A DNA stretch of 64,000 nucleotides from Neelides folsomi (Eukaryota > Arthropoda > Collembola > Neelipleona > Neelidae), in contig JAQGBZ010000137.1 in NCBI GenBank assembly GCA_034687125.1, forward strand, positions 89,828 to 153,827, written 5' to 3'. Both the position numbers and the translations under genes were made by a program. Shown here piece by piece: positions 22,095 to 34,595 of the stretch (positions within the stretch are counted from its first letter, which is position 1; each line of letters opens with the position of its first letter). The notes beneath the pieces are model-generated. The model had not been told where the DNA came from. It was given only the letters and a program-made list of their open reading frames with translations, and ran no database searches.

Positions 22095-24897
22095 GTCGAG
22101 GCGAAGTGAGATCACCGAGTGGAGAACAACGACGAGGGGAAGGCTGGTGGTGCCCAAGAAACCACCTCTAGGTCTACCACGTACCTGAGGAGGAATAACG
22201 TAACAACGGCACCATTTAAGAAAAATGATTAAACAGGATTACTCCATCGTTTCTTAGACTTGGTGGTGAATGCAAGCGAAAGTGCCTCCCTTTCAACCTC
22301 AAAGACCCAGAGACGTTCGAAGACTATATAAGACAAGCTCCCCTGCAATCTCATCCCAGATAATTTGCAAAAACTCCTTATACCGCCAATGATTCAAGTA
22401 TGGGCGGCTTATTAGATATTACTTTTATTTGAATAAAAGGTGATTCTAATGTGAATAAGGAAATAGCCGCACTGGGGATGTAATTATTATGCATGTGGAT
22501 TGTTAACACGTCATTGAGCACTAGACATCTGATCATGTAACTTAATCTGTATCACAGATATAACTTTATTAATTAGGAAGATTAAAAGCGTCAATTGAAG
22601 AGATTTAAAAGTTTATGAAAGGAGAAGTGAAGAAGTTAAATTGACAAAGCAGAGTCATTTTATTATACAATATTTAACAACCAACAGTCGCACACATCAT
22701 TTATGTAATAAATGTAAATGTACGATGCAAAAGTACAATTACATATTCATTTAACGCATTCGGAGAACTGAGATTCAAGACCATTGCTTCATCTTCCCGT
22801 CTTTGAAGCTAATTTTTGATTCAACGTCAAACGGCCCTGCAATCACGAGCTTAATTTTACAACACACATCATCATCATCATTGTAATATTATGAGTTTAT
22901 GAGCAATGGGGAAAAGAATGTGTTAAGCAATGAATTGGAACATTTTGTTTTTATGCCTTTATGCCCTCAAGTCTCAAGTTAAGGAAATGAAGGATTAGTA
23001 AAGTAAATATGTAAATATGAGCTATCCTTATACTCCTATCATCATTAGATTAAATCCATAAATGCCGATTGTCGGCTCATGTATTAAACCAAGAGTGAGT
23101 TTAAGATTTTAAGTAAATGAGTGAGAATTGCATGTCGAATTTTCTTCCTCTTCCGGGCTTCCTTCCTCCTCCTTTATTAACTAATTTATTACTCTACAAA
23201 TTGAAAATAGCTCTTTGAGAGGGAATTATGGTCAGGGTAATTTACAAGTTCCGTTATTTTGTGCCGACTGAAAGACTTTCTCTCCACGCTCCTCATGTCT
23301 CTACAATGAAATCATGATCCTTAAATCGTCAACTCGTGGAGAAGATCAATCAATCAACACTTGCCTTATTACAATAATCTCCTACACATTTACTTCAATC
23401 ACTTCCATTTACTCCCTGCACGGTCATTACAATTTTATTATACACATCCCACTCTTTAACAAAAGACATCCGGAAACATTTAACGCTCCTAATCACTCAT
23501 CATTTATTTTTTATTTACTACTGTATTTACATGTTTGTTTATCCATCCTTTGTCTTGATGGTACGCTTTCAACCATAATTAATAAGTATAAAAATGCGTT
23601 AAAATATGTAAATGCTATGCGTAAAGAAAAATAATTTTATATTTTAACATACTTTTAATAACGTAAATAATGTTACAGGTAGTTAAACAGGCATGTGGAA
23701 TGTTTCTCTTTCGTCTGGGCCGTACATAATTTTTATTCATAGCATAGGAAAGAAATTTAAATTCAAAGTTTGCGAATCGTGCGACTTCAAAAGAGCGTCA
23801 TGTCTTGGGATTGACCTTTTCAGAGAGAAATGTGGAATCCTGTGGAGAGGTTTCTTTCGAGGGCATCTAAAAATAAGAATGAATCAATGGAAAAATCTTT
23901 TAATTTAATGAAGTTGCGAACATGAAGATCACACCTACAATGGGCACACCCAAGATGATCATTTCTGATGATCCTCATGCTCATGATGAATGACAGAATG
24001 ACCCACATTGTGCTCGCACGCTCACTTTCTTACAATTTTAACTATTTAATTGTTTAATACACGTTATTATAATTCGCTTTTCTAAGACTATATCCTTATT
24101 GTATCTCTCCTTAAATTGGCTTGACTGAGATGATGGAAGAAGGAATTTTAACGCATGAATACTAATATCCAGAAAATTCATTAACTAATATTAATTGGGT
24201 CATTTAAAACAAGTTTGCCAAATTACTAAAACTAAAAGTCTTATGAGAATTTTATATTTATTAGTTCCATTAACAATTGGCTCACCAAAAATACTTAAAG
24301 CTAAACGATTATTGGACCTAAACGGCATTAAAAGCATGACCCTCCCTTTTTCTTTCTATGTTGAAGACGAATGTTATTTACAAATTAGAATCAAACTGGA
24401 GTTAAGAGTATTTACTTACTTCGCTCAAGGGTTAAAGTTTGACACATTGGGCACACTTCCTCATTACTCCTTTTCTTTTCACATTTTGGATCTGGTAAGA
24501 TGCCTTTACTGGGTAAATAGGAAGCTTACAAACTAATTGAAACAGAATATATAATAAACACATTGTGCAATTATTAATCTATGTATAATAATTATAATTC
24601 CATAAATCCCTTAAGCTCATTTGATCATTTGTAATGAATATTAATGATTTTTATATATTAGTGTTTATGAATAAAGAAAAAATACATGTATTAGAAGAAT
24701 AAAAATCGCATTTATTTGATCACATATTTGCAATTACGTATCTATTCTACATAACATAAATACTTAATTATAGTGGTCGTTATAGGTATATTTAATGAGA
24801 GCATTACACAAATTATAGTGATATCAATTTGCAGTTTGTATTTCACATTTGTTTTTCACACGAGGTTTAAGAATTATGAGATTGATGTTCAGGACGT
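22095..24897. other. Upstream region of the small secreted gene and gene-poor spacer
   Basis: 22095-22400 is GC-richer than its surroundings and lies just upstream of the secreted-protein start, so it is probably 5' UTR and promoter. A TATATAAG element at 22326-22333 could serve as a TATA box; its best orientation is plus, but the minus reading TTATATAG also fits. From 22400 to 24897 I see no supportable gene. An AATAAA signal for the next minus-strand gene reads on the minus strand at 24711-24716. Confidence 0.4.
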
Positions 24898-25484
24898 TTA
24901 CCAATAGGAAAGAGGACTTGGATATTTCCTAGTTGAATCTTCAACATCAAAAAGCTTCTTATTCTTTTCAACAACATCTTGTCCTATGCTGTCAATATAT
25001 TTTTGTCCTCTGAATCCATAACGGGTCTAGAAAAATAATTCATAAAAATCAATTAAATCATAAATAATTCCATTTAATTTTACCAAAATATCCGAATTAA
25101 CCAAATATCCAATTATCCAAATATCCAATTAATTCCATTATTAGCCAAATTATTACAGATAGATGATTTGCTCTACATTCTGTTTAATTGTGTCTGGGTT
25201 TGAGTAAATGTCAAAAACTAAATATTGGATGATAAATAAACGGTAATAAAAAAGTCAACATACTTCATACTCGGGGGCTTTTCTTGTCGCATTTGCATCG
25301 ACCTCAAACTTATGAGAATGGTAGAGGAACCGAGTTCCCCAAAGTAAGTAAAACGATCCTTGGACTGCGGAGATTAACAGGATTCCAAAGGTCACCTATT
25401 CCACACGAGACCGAATGATACATTAATGATCTTTTAATATTTCACTCTCGATGAACTTACGATTGAGGATAATCTAATCTTCAT
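24898..25484 (-). CDS. Small membrane or secreted protein, 94 aa, unrecognised
   Basis: Three exons, 25484-25461 (8 codons), 25395-25264 (44 codons) and 25026-24898 (42 codons plus TAA), all in phase 0 with clear GT-AG ends (donors GTAAGT and GTATGT). After a short basic start (MKIRLSSI) there is one hydrophobic segment, residues 9-31 (VTFGILLISAVQGSFYLLWG). The rest is soluble and charged, with a central KFEVDANATRKAPEYE stretch and a C-terminus ending KYPSPLSYW. The hydrophobic segment could be a membrane anchor or an uncleaved signal. Length and shape resemble small inner-mitochondrial-membrane subunits or assembly factors, but I recognise no family. No cysteines are present. An AATAAA lies about 180 nt past the stop. 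Confidence 0.72.
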
Positions 25485-26594
25485 TTTTCTGAATCTTGAT
25501 TCACGTGTGTACTAATATTAAATAAACAAACAATGGTTAACTCTCGTTTAATATTCAAGTTGTTAAAAGGAAGAAGCTGACCAGGAACTTTGGTTTAATA
25601 ATGAGAAATATGAAAAAGGAAAAATGTCAGACTTCACACTCTTACTTTTATTAGTTGAGAGGCTTTAACGGCAAATGAGCTCAGGATACAATTTGCCTCG
25701 CTTACAAACTCTCAAGATTTACTGAAAAAATGAATGAGCCTTTTCGCTGGCCCCAACACAAAGTTTGTAACTCGACTGGCGAGCCAAGTGGAGGAAAAAC
25801 ACATTGAATATGTAATCAAAAAGAGTGAATGGACTCCTATGCAATCAATTGTCATACACACGTGAGATTTTAACTAATATACAATACGTATCATTTTACA
25901 CTACCTGTGCCATCAGGCTACTTTGTGTTAGTCATACGCGTTCTCTTTCCAACGACAACTATCTGTACATATCATTAATAAGAGTTAACTTCTATACTTT
26001 GATTTGCTCAACTCTTAAATGCGTTTGCATTGTTTTCTATAGATTGTTGACGTTTGTCCAATGTTAGTTAGATATAATAATGTGTGCAAATGTGCATAAG
26101 AAAGTTCGCACATGTTGCAACTTGAAATTCTCAAACCTCATCAGCGTGATCGATCGCTGATTCAATGAGTGTTTTTAATCAAGCCTAAGGTCACCCAGTC
26201 TTCAAATAGTTACATATTGTCACTTGTACTAAATTTATTGTCCTTATTAAGTGTTTGGCATAAAACTTTATTATTTGTATTTGTAACATATGTATTTCAC
26301 ATGATTTTTTAAATGCATTCAATAATTAATTATAGGTATACTTATTGTAAATGCATATTACAGGTAAAACTGCGTGATCCAATTGCATAAGCTTTTCCAA
26401 GATTCTTAGGATTTACTAACGTAACATTTTTAAAGACCGCATTTCTTTCGTTTCCATAAATCCTCACTTCTGTTATTCCATTTGAAATCTTCAGAAGCTG
26501 AGTCAAATTTTAATTGTTTTCTTTTTTCTTTTAATTTAATAGTAATTGCTAATTAATTTAATAGTTCGTTATAAGCTCAACTAAGTTAGTCAAG
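25485..26594. other. Divergent intergenic region
   Basis: Separates the 94-aa gene (minus) from ODAD4 (plus), so both promoters should lie here. I searched by eye for an X-box upstream of ODAD4 and found no good match. No coding exon recognised. Confidence 0.45.
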
Positions 26595-29500
26595 ATGATT
26601 CGATCACGACGAAAAGATAGGAAGGTTCGGCATTGTCCCATTCCTCGTTCCACCTTTACAACTTACATGGACGAGGGAGTGATGCATTACAGAGCTGGGC
26701 GGTACAGAAAGGCGCTCTTCTGCTTCGACAGAGTAAGTGTGTCCCAACTTCGCCAACCATCATTTCCTTCAAGGTACAACAATGATGAGGAATTCAATTT
26801 ATTCTTGTCAGGCATTGGAAATGAAACCCACGGACAAGGCGGCTCTCGTTGCGAGAAGTCAGTGCCATTTGAAACTTGGAGACGCCGCTTTGGCTCTCAA
26901 AGATGCAGAATCTTCGTTTGAGAGCAAAGCTGATACTTACATCATGGGACTTTACTGGTACGCTGAGGCATTGTACAATCTCGGGCAATTTGAAAAGTCT
27001 CTCATTGCATACCATAGAGGATACAGATTACGTCGTGACATGGAGGAATTCAGAATTGGTACACTTATTTATTATGGAGCTGCAAGCTTTCATAAATATG
27101 AACAAACTAGAACTATGAACTCATTCAATTTTAATATTTTACGACATTGATTGCATTCAAAAACATGTATTATAAAGGGATCCAAAAGGCGCAAGAGGCA
27201 ATTCGAAGAGCAATTGGAGGTAAGCAATTAAAATTAATGTTCGAATTACAATATTCTTAAATCAAATTAAACTTGATTGTATCTATTTCGTATATCTAGA
27301 TCGTTCTGCTACTCAAATTGAAGATCTTGATGACATTTTACCAATGATTGAAGAGATGGAGGCTCTTAAAAACCGTAATTAAGTTTTGAATATTCATAAG
27401 TAATTAATTAATTGATAGTTGATTAATTCAGCCATTTGGCCATTTCATTTACTTATGTGATTTTGGATATATAGAAAAGAAGGAGCATTGTTGTATTCGT
27501 CCTGGAACTGATGAGGAATTGAATCGAAAAAGATTCGGGAAGTTGAAGGCTCCTTCGAAGGCTCGGGCGAGATGGGTCGCTAGAGAAGTGTTGGGCCAAA
27601 TGTATTTCGACAAGGATTATCTTACAAAGTTCTTAAACCGTCCAGGTAAAATTCTGCTTTCAGCTTTTCAATGGAATTATCACCATATTCCGATTTGTTT
27701 CTTATCTTAATAAATCTAAACTTTTAGATATTCAAAGCGACCAAGGTGCAGCACAAGAGCTAAGAGAAAATGCCAATGAAGCTCTCAATTATCTTGAGAT
27801 CCGAGAAGAATTTTGGAGACAACAAAATCCTATGTATGCTAGGAAAGTTGGTCTTAATTTCAACAATAATGTAAGTCTACACAATTATTTAAAAAATTAA
27901 ATAAGAACAATATATTACATAAATTAGGATTTAAACTTAGATACTTGAGCATCATATATGTTTGAACATTTTGGATCCTATCAAATCTATTTGTATAATA
28001 TCTAGTTAATTATCATTTATGTACTTAATCGATTTATTAATTTTAAAATAATAAATTAGATGGTACTTCAATACGAAGAACAAGAAAGAGAACGTCAAGA
28101 AGCTTCAAGGAGAATTAAAATGGATGCTGCAGAAGGAGCAGTTTTAAAAAATCTATCTTTTATTGAACATGGTTAGAAATTAAGTACTTTTTTATTAAAA
28201 TATAACGCTATAATGTAGAACATGACAAACACTACATATAAATCATTAATCATATATAATTTAAGTAAACGCTATGTTAGATCATTGTACATACTTAAAA
28301 TGTCTTAGAAAAAGTAATTAAAATCCCATTCAAAACTTATTTGTTTGAATTTTAGCTTTATCAATTGGACGAGCAAAAGATTGTCAACTTGAATGTGAAA
28401 GAGCCCTTCGTCAAATGAAGGAAATTTCCGTTCGTTTGCTCCCTCGAAAACCCGAATTCCAATGTCAAGTGCTTCATTATAAAGGATTGAGTTTGATTAA
28501 ACAGAAGTTGTATGATGGAGCGGCGGAAGCTTTCCAAGCAGAGCTCAGCATCTCAACTGAATAGTAACATTTTTTACATTTAATCAATTAAGCTTTCAGA
28601 ACTTTCTCTTGATCTTTCGGTTAATTGGTTTATCCTACCTTGCAACATTCTACTTAATTTATAAAAACGACCAACAATAAATTTTCCACAGCCATATGAC
28701 AGACGTTAAATCACGAGCTCTGGATCATACAGGAAGAGCTTTTGCCCTCAAAGGAGCTTTTGCAGAGGCGGCTGAAATATGGGAAACTCGAATGTCACTT
28801 GCCAAAACTCCACTTGAGAGAGCGTATCTTTTCCATGAAATTGGTCGATGTTATATGGGTATGTAATATTTTACACTAATGACTCATTAACTACAGATAG
28901 ATAAACTACGCATTTTTCTTATGGTTAGTAAATAATGTAATACAGTTAAAACAGTGATTAGTGGTGAAAATACTAAGAATGATATGAAAAAGTGTTAAAG
29001 TCCAAGTTTTAACTTTCAGAATTAAATAAGCTTGACATTGCGAAATATTATGCGAATCAAGCTCTTGACGAGGCTAATAAGATTAACGATCACATTTGGT
29101 TAATGAATACCAAGATCCTCATTGGGCAGATTGAAAGTTTGTCATTCTCAATTCATAAATTAAACACCTTAAAAATCCAATTGTTCAATATAATTTATTT
29201 TTTAAATTGTTCAATTAAAATTAAACTTAATCTTCTTTAGTTAAAAACATGAATCTTGAGGTTGCTCTTCAAAGTTTTGAGATAGCCGAAGACATGGCAT
29301 CTAAAAGTGGAAACAACACCAACGCGACTCTTCTCCATGAAGCAGAGCAATGTATTAAGGTCTGGATGGAAAAACGTCAAGCCAAGTCCACAACCGAAGA
29401 GGGAGTTGTAAGATCAGACTCGGCCGACTCTTTAGAAATGGAGGACAATAAAAATACAAAGAAAAAGCATCATCATCATAAGAAACAAATCGCAAATACG

Positions 29501-29728
29501 GAATCAGAGGCTGAAATGGAGACCGAAAACGAATATGAACAAGAAGAAGAAGAGGAAACTCCAATCGTCGCCGGAAATCAACTAGCAGAAGAAGAACCAG
29601 TTGAACAAACAGAAGATGAAAATCCGTCTGAACCCGAGCAAGAAGGCGATGAACCTGGTGATGAAGAAGAACCTGATGATGAAAAAGAAACAGACAATGA
29701 ACAAGATCAGCAAACTCAAGAGGAATGA
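26595..29728 (+). CDS. ODAD4: ODAD4 (TTC25), outer dynein arm docking complex TPR subunit
   Basis: Eleven exons: 26595-26732, 26812-27058, 27178-27219, 27300-27374, 27475-27645, 27728-27870, 28060-28171, 28356-28563, 28692-28858, 29020-29136, 29241-29728. All are in phase and give 635 aa (human 672). ODAD4 docks outer dynein arms on axonemal doublets of motile cilia. N-terminal TPRs cover about residues 20-130: TYMDEGVMHYRAGRYRKALF, then ALEMKPTDKAALVARSQCHL and WYAEALYNLGQFEKSLIAYH. A linker follows with the family's RPGTDEELN/GQMYFDKDYL region. The second TPR block runs about 290-500, including SRALDHTGRAFALKGAF and YLFHEIGRCYMELNKLD. The last exon ends in about 90 residues rich in Glu/Asp, which looks unstructured. 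The intron after the codons for SISTEY cuts inside a TAG-containing context, so unspliced reading would stop there. Confidence 0.94.
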
Positions 29729-30913
29729 TATGACGAATTTAATTAAATAATTAAATATTTAATTGTACATTACAAATTAAATTTTAAATATTGATTAAAT
29801 ATTTTTAATTGCTAACTTATAACTTATATGTAACCCAATGCATTTAATATTACACATTAATTGTCAAGATAAAGTTTAACATAGCCATGAAAGCACTTGA
29901 CATAGTTCCAATGCCGGCATAAATACGATTATTATTTTGATTGAGAAAGGCGCAGACGAAAACAAAAACAACTTTAAATAGGTATTAAAATTGAAGAAAG
30001 TGGTAAATATAAACAATTAAATCAAACACATTTTCTCATTGATTCAAATTGACTCAATTCATTGTTCCTGTTAATTCATATTAGCTAATTGCGGCCAAAT
30101 AGAAAAAAATTATCTTTTTTATACTTTTTTTATCTCATGTATTTCACGGTGGTTAAAGTGCATTCTCGACTGCTAATTTTTTCATTCAAAATATTGAATT
30201 GGAATGAATGGAACTTAGCACATGTTAAGTTATCTGTCAATTATGGTTAAAAGAGCATGAATTCACCATGTGATGATGGCGTTGATGGAACATGATACTA
30301 TGACGAATTGGACCTTCTCTTCTTTTTTTTTCTATTTTCCTCTTCTGCCTGTCCCACACATGCATATACGCAATAATAGGCTTTAAACGCATGATAGTGA
30401 CTTTGTGTGGGAAATGGTTTTAACTCGTTCGCGTAATATATTGAGAAATTGTATCATCCAGATGGAATGGCCAAAGAGGCAAAGTCTGAGTGAGTCAAAT
30501 CATTGACATGTCCTTTATGTCTTCTTCCAATTATGATCAGTTAGATCCAGACTTTGTTGTGCAAAACCCAACGACAAAAATAGTGAGGTGATGAAAGGAT
30601 CATCCTTTTTACGACTTTTATTAAATACTAATAAATACCTTTCTAAATATAAGACTTTTTGTATAAATGACGTGTTATTACTTATATAGTTAAGTATAGA
30701 CATAAGTTGATTTGTATGATGCATTTCAATAGTAAATTATTAGCTGCAATGGATTTTGCTATTAATTGTAGTGTGTGGCTATGTCTGTCTATTCTATAAA
30801 AATTGTGTATTGGGTATTTGGTTGGATTGTTTGTATCTTTGTATGGAGGCCAGATTGAGGTGTGGCCTACAATCCTACGAGAGCGTGTTTACGTTACCTG
30901 TGCTCGTCTTCTA
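29729..30913. other. Spacer and promoter of the KLF10/cabut-like gene
   Basis: No gene seen to 30750. A TATA-like CTATAAAAA lies at 30793-30801, and the sequence becomes GC-richer from about 30840 to the KLF start codon at 30981. The short frames here overlap each other and lack domain signals, so I read 30800-30980 as promoter and 5' leader. Confidence 0.4.
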
Positions 30914-30952
30914 CACGAGGAGAGCACGGAGTGTTCACGAGGAGCACACGTG
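30914..30952. promoter_or_regulatory. Tandem carbohydrate-response-element-like array
   Basis: At 30936-30952 the sequence is CACGAG, five bases, CACGTG, an exact fit to the ChoRE consensus CAYGNG-N5-CNCRTG bound by ChREBP/Mondo-Mlx. Just before it, 30914-30930 reads CACGAG, five bases, CACGGA, a degenerate copy. Five bases also separate the two pairs, so four E-box-like hexamers repeat every 11 bp. The array ends 28 bp before the KLF10/cabut-type ATG at 30981. KLF10 and fly cabut are known ChREBP/Mondo-Mlx targets. That this copy is functional is inference. Confidence 0.6.
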
Positions 30953-30980
30953 AAAAAAGACACTCCCTCCGAATCTTTCA

Positions 30981-33900
30981 ATGAGCTCTTCGGCTCCCCG
31001 CCCTGGCGCCAACCGACAGGACCACACCATTTACACTCGACCCTCCGGCCTAGTAGGACGGATGACTCCCAATCTCAACAATAATAATAAACCCAACAAG
31101 TTCGACATGGCACTCGACCTCACTCTTCTCTCGCCTCCGTCTACGCCACCAACTAAAGATCTTTTTTACAAGGTTAGTTCCATTTTTTTTATTTTTTTTA
31201 ATTTGTTAACAAATGATTTTTTAAAATAGAGTTTATTAATTAATTGAGGTTATTTAACAATTTATATGTATGAAATATAAATATTTCCATCATATTCCAA
31301 GTTCAACTCATAGAATAATCATCAGCTTTAGGCCCCAAAATCATTGAATTGAATTTATTCTACATTCTACATAATATAGTTATTGTGACGAATAGAAAGT
31401 ACTTGTCGAGTCTCCTTGACCTGACACGCGTCCCTTATACTTTAATGGAGAATATGGAATTTCATATAGCTATATAGCAGCTAATATGATTTAATTAGAA
31501 AAATTGTAAAAAAACCTGATGAATTCTCATCAATTTGGGGCGAATGAGGACGAAGTGAACTTTGCTCTCCTTTCCTATAATACATTATTACATTATCCCT
31601 TACACATGTTGATTAGTTATTTATAATTACGGCTCAAAGTCTCGTTTATTTTCATTAGGTTTATCTTTTGAAATTCCTAAGCTGACGATCAGTGAACTTT
31701 AGTGCTCTGATCAACAATACATCCATAAGTACTCCACTTTTATTCTTTAACTATTTATTGATTCATTAATTATATTTTTTAATGAAAAATTGAAAACTAT
31801 TGACTAGATTCGGCATAATTTTAAATACAAAGTATTTGTAATTATGGTCGCTGAAAAGGCTAGATCAAGCTAGTAAGATTATAAGTATAGTCAGCACTAG
31901 ATGATTCTAGTTTAGGCATTTTGCATACTTATTTCTAATTCTCATTTTCTCATGAAGGAGTCATATATGAGAGCAAAGAGCAAATTGGGAGTTAGTTTAA
32001 ACAGTGACTTCTAATTTTACTCCCTATAACGTTTAGTTGTAATAAAATCATGAGATTGTGTAAATTGATATATTTGTCAGATTGACTGAACTCTCCATTG
32101 GGAGTCATTGAATGGATTCACAAGTTAATATTCGAGACGCATTGTTAGAGATTTAACCATCATATTTAGAATAGGGTTAATTATTATCCGTATCAGGAGA
32201 GCCACGCGGTGTATTCGTGATGGAAAAGTCTGTCCAAGTACGTAGTTTAGCTAATGCATGTAGACATACAATGTGTGTATCTATTTCTACGTCCTAATAT
32301 GACACTCATGAGGGCTGGAGGAGGAAATAATAACGTTCATATTTCATCCCGGTCCATTAGTCTATCGTGTAATGTAACGGGTGAATCAGGGAAGTTCATT
32401 CATAGTCCACATTTATCATTATCACCTTTGTCCCACCGGACTCGTCCTCTCCTGTTCATTTCGCAACCATGAATGGCCCTCATGCTCATCTCTTCCGCAC
32501 ATCCAGAACAAAGATCACTTTAGCCCTTCCTCATTCCCTTTGTATAAAGATAACCGAAAAATTAATACATTAAATATTTAGATATAAATTAATAATTAAG
32601 TATATTTATTATAGCCGGAATATTCTGGAAATATTTATAATTATAATTATACAGCATTAGAATATATTTTTACACTATAATTGTTATATTATACAGTATG
32701 TATTTACAGTACTATTTTATAATTTATGCTTATGTTTAAAAAGAACGACAGTGATGGAGAAAATGATGCTGTGAAGACACTTCTTTCCTTCACAAACCCA
32801 AGGCGTTTGATTGAGATCGCTTATACTCCGCAAACATCCGACGCTGAAGAGTCTGAAGAAGAACCGACGGCACTTGACCTCGTGAAAAGTAAACAGCGTG
32901 TGTCTGTTATAATGCTCGCCCATGCAGATGGAACGTGTGAACCGGCTGACATTCCTTACGGTCGGCCCAATGCTGAACCGATAAAAGAACTTCCTCCACC
33001 GGAGGCCTTGCCGAGCCGCAAAACAAACGGGTCGGAGATGACGAGTGGTCACCGGGACAAGAATATTCCTTCTGACGGGGGCGTGGTGGATTTGACCGGG
33101 CAGTTCCCGGTCACCACTCGCGCCCCAGTATTCTATCCTCAACCTTCGAATCTCCCTATGCTTCACGCACAAGCAAGTAAGTGACAAAAGTCCAAAGTTC
33201 TTCATTCTAGGTCATGTTTTTCTATGTGTATTATTTAAATAGTCCAAAGACAATATTTTTATAGTTTACGGAGTTCATGATGATTTGAAAAAATAGCTCT
33301 ATTTTTATTAATCCCTATTATTGGGACATTAGTGTCTAAATAACTATTATATTAATAATTATTTTTATATTTACATTTACATTTACCTAAATACTAAATA
33401 GAATTGTATTTTAATAAATGTTAAATCATAATTCCGAAAATTTAAAAAAAATAATGTTAAAATTTAACAACTTTCAACTTATATTATGTAAGTACTGGAT
33501 AATGGGTTGAAACTTAAAACTGTTAAAAGTTGTGCCTAATTGTAAATTAAAAATCAGGCCCACCCAGTATAAGTACCATATTAGAAATTAAATCGCGTTT
33601 CAGAAAATAATTATTTAGATATGATAAAGTAATGATTAACGATTATTTTTTTATAAATATGTATCATAAATATTAGAAATATAATTTAAGGTATATTGTA
33701 TTTGTATTACATGATTCTATTCTTGATATTTAAATGTTTTTTGAACTAACTAGGTCAGATGAATAGTATTCGACCTATAGCTATAGCGCCGAAGATGATG
33801 CCGATCATGACACTACTTCCAGTAGGTCAGCAAAATCCCGGTGGGCCAATTTTCTACGTGCCGTCGGGAGTCATGAAGGAAGGCGGAGAAGGTGTGAACT

Positions 33901-34595
33901 TTCTTCTCCCAACACTTCCACTTCCGCAACAAGTTGGAAAGAACCAGGAACGTCGGAGGACGTACTGTTGCATTCGGGACAACTGTGGGAAAACTTACTT
34001 CAAGTCTTCTCACTTGAAGGCTCATGAACGAACTCACACAGGTAATGTCACACTTCATTTTATAATTATTACTCACTCAAAGTTTTATTCGCCATATCTT
34101 TATCCTGTGGTTCAAAGTTTGAGAGTTATCTTCAGTGGCATTTTAAAGATAACAATGATTTATTCTGCAGGTGAAAAACCATTTGCTTGTGTTTGGGAGA
34201 ATTGCGGACGCCGATTCTCACGTTCAGATGAACTTTCACGTCATCGCCGTACTCACACTGGAGAAAAGCGATTTCAATGCAGCGTTTGTTCCAGACGATT
34301 CCTTCGTTCTGACCACTTGGCCAAACATAACAAACGACACATAAAGGAACAAAGGAAACCTATTACTCGGTAAAATCAATCCCATTTAAATATTTAAATT
34401 AATAAACATTTTCACTTCTCTCCCAAATATTTCTTATATTTATTTACCACGCAGAAAATATATGAGCAAATAATTGAAGAATTGTATTTTATTTAATTTA
34501 GAGAAACGCAGATTGCTCCAGCTTATCGATTTTATTTGCCACCTCCTCCTCCTCAGGCTATTCAACATTACTCTATGAATCAAATGAGGGTCTAA
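30981..34595 (+). CDS. cbt: KLF10/KLF11/cabut-type Krueppel-like zinc-finger repressor
   Basis: Exons 30981-31172, 32744-33176, 33754-34041, 34171-34369 and 34502-34595 join in phase to 401 aa. Three C-terminal C2H2 fingers (about residues 277-363) match the TIEG group: [20 protein letters not shown], then [20 protein letters not shown], then [18 protein letters not shown]. The contact residues [16 protein letters not shown] and RSDHLAKH are those of GC/CACCC-box-binding KLF/SP factors. Upstream, residues 72-81 ([10 protein letters not shown]) resemble the Sin3-interacting helix of KLF9/10/11/13, implying recruitment of Sin3 co-repressor. The middle is proline-rich. The second exon's acceptor (TTTAAAAAG) is weak in pyrimidines, but phase and sequence continuity support it. 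A nearby alternative AG follows a few codons later. The last exon adds a short proline run and a tyrosine-rich end. Confidence 0.92.

Noticed and set aside
24195-24536. 113-codon plus-strand frame
   Set aside because: AT-driven composition with no domain, no credible start context and no splice partners.
29355-29564. Minus-strand frame under the acidic tail of ODAD4
   Set aside because: It is the antisense shadow of a Glu/Asp-rich coding stretch.
30803-31084. Alternative frame overlapping the first KLF exon
   Set aside because: It lies across the promoter and the first KLF exon in a different frame. The frame from 30981 splices in phase to the KLF body.
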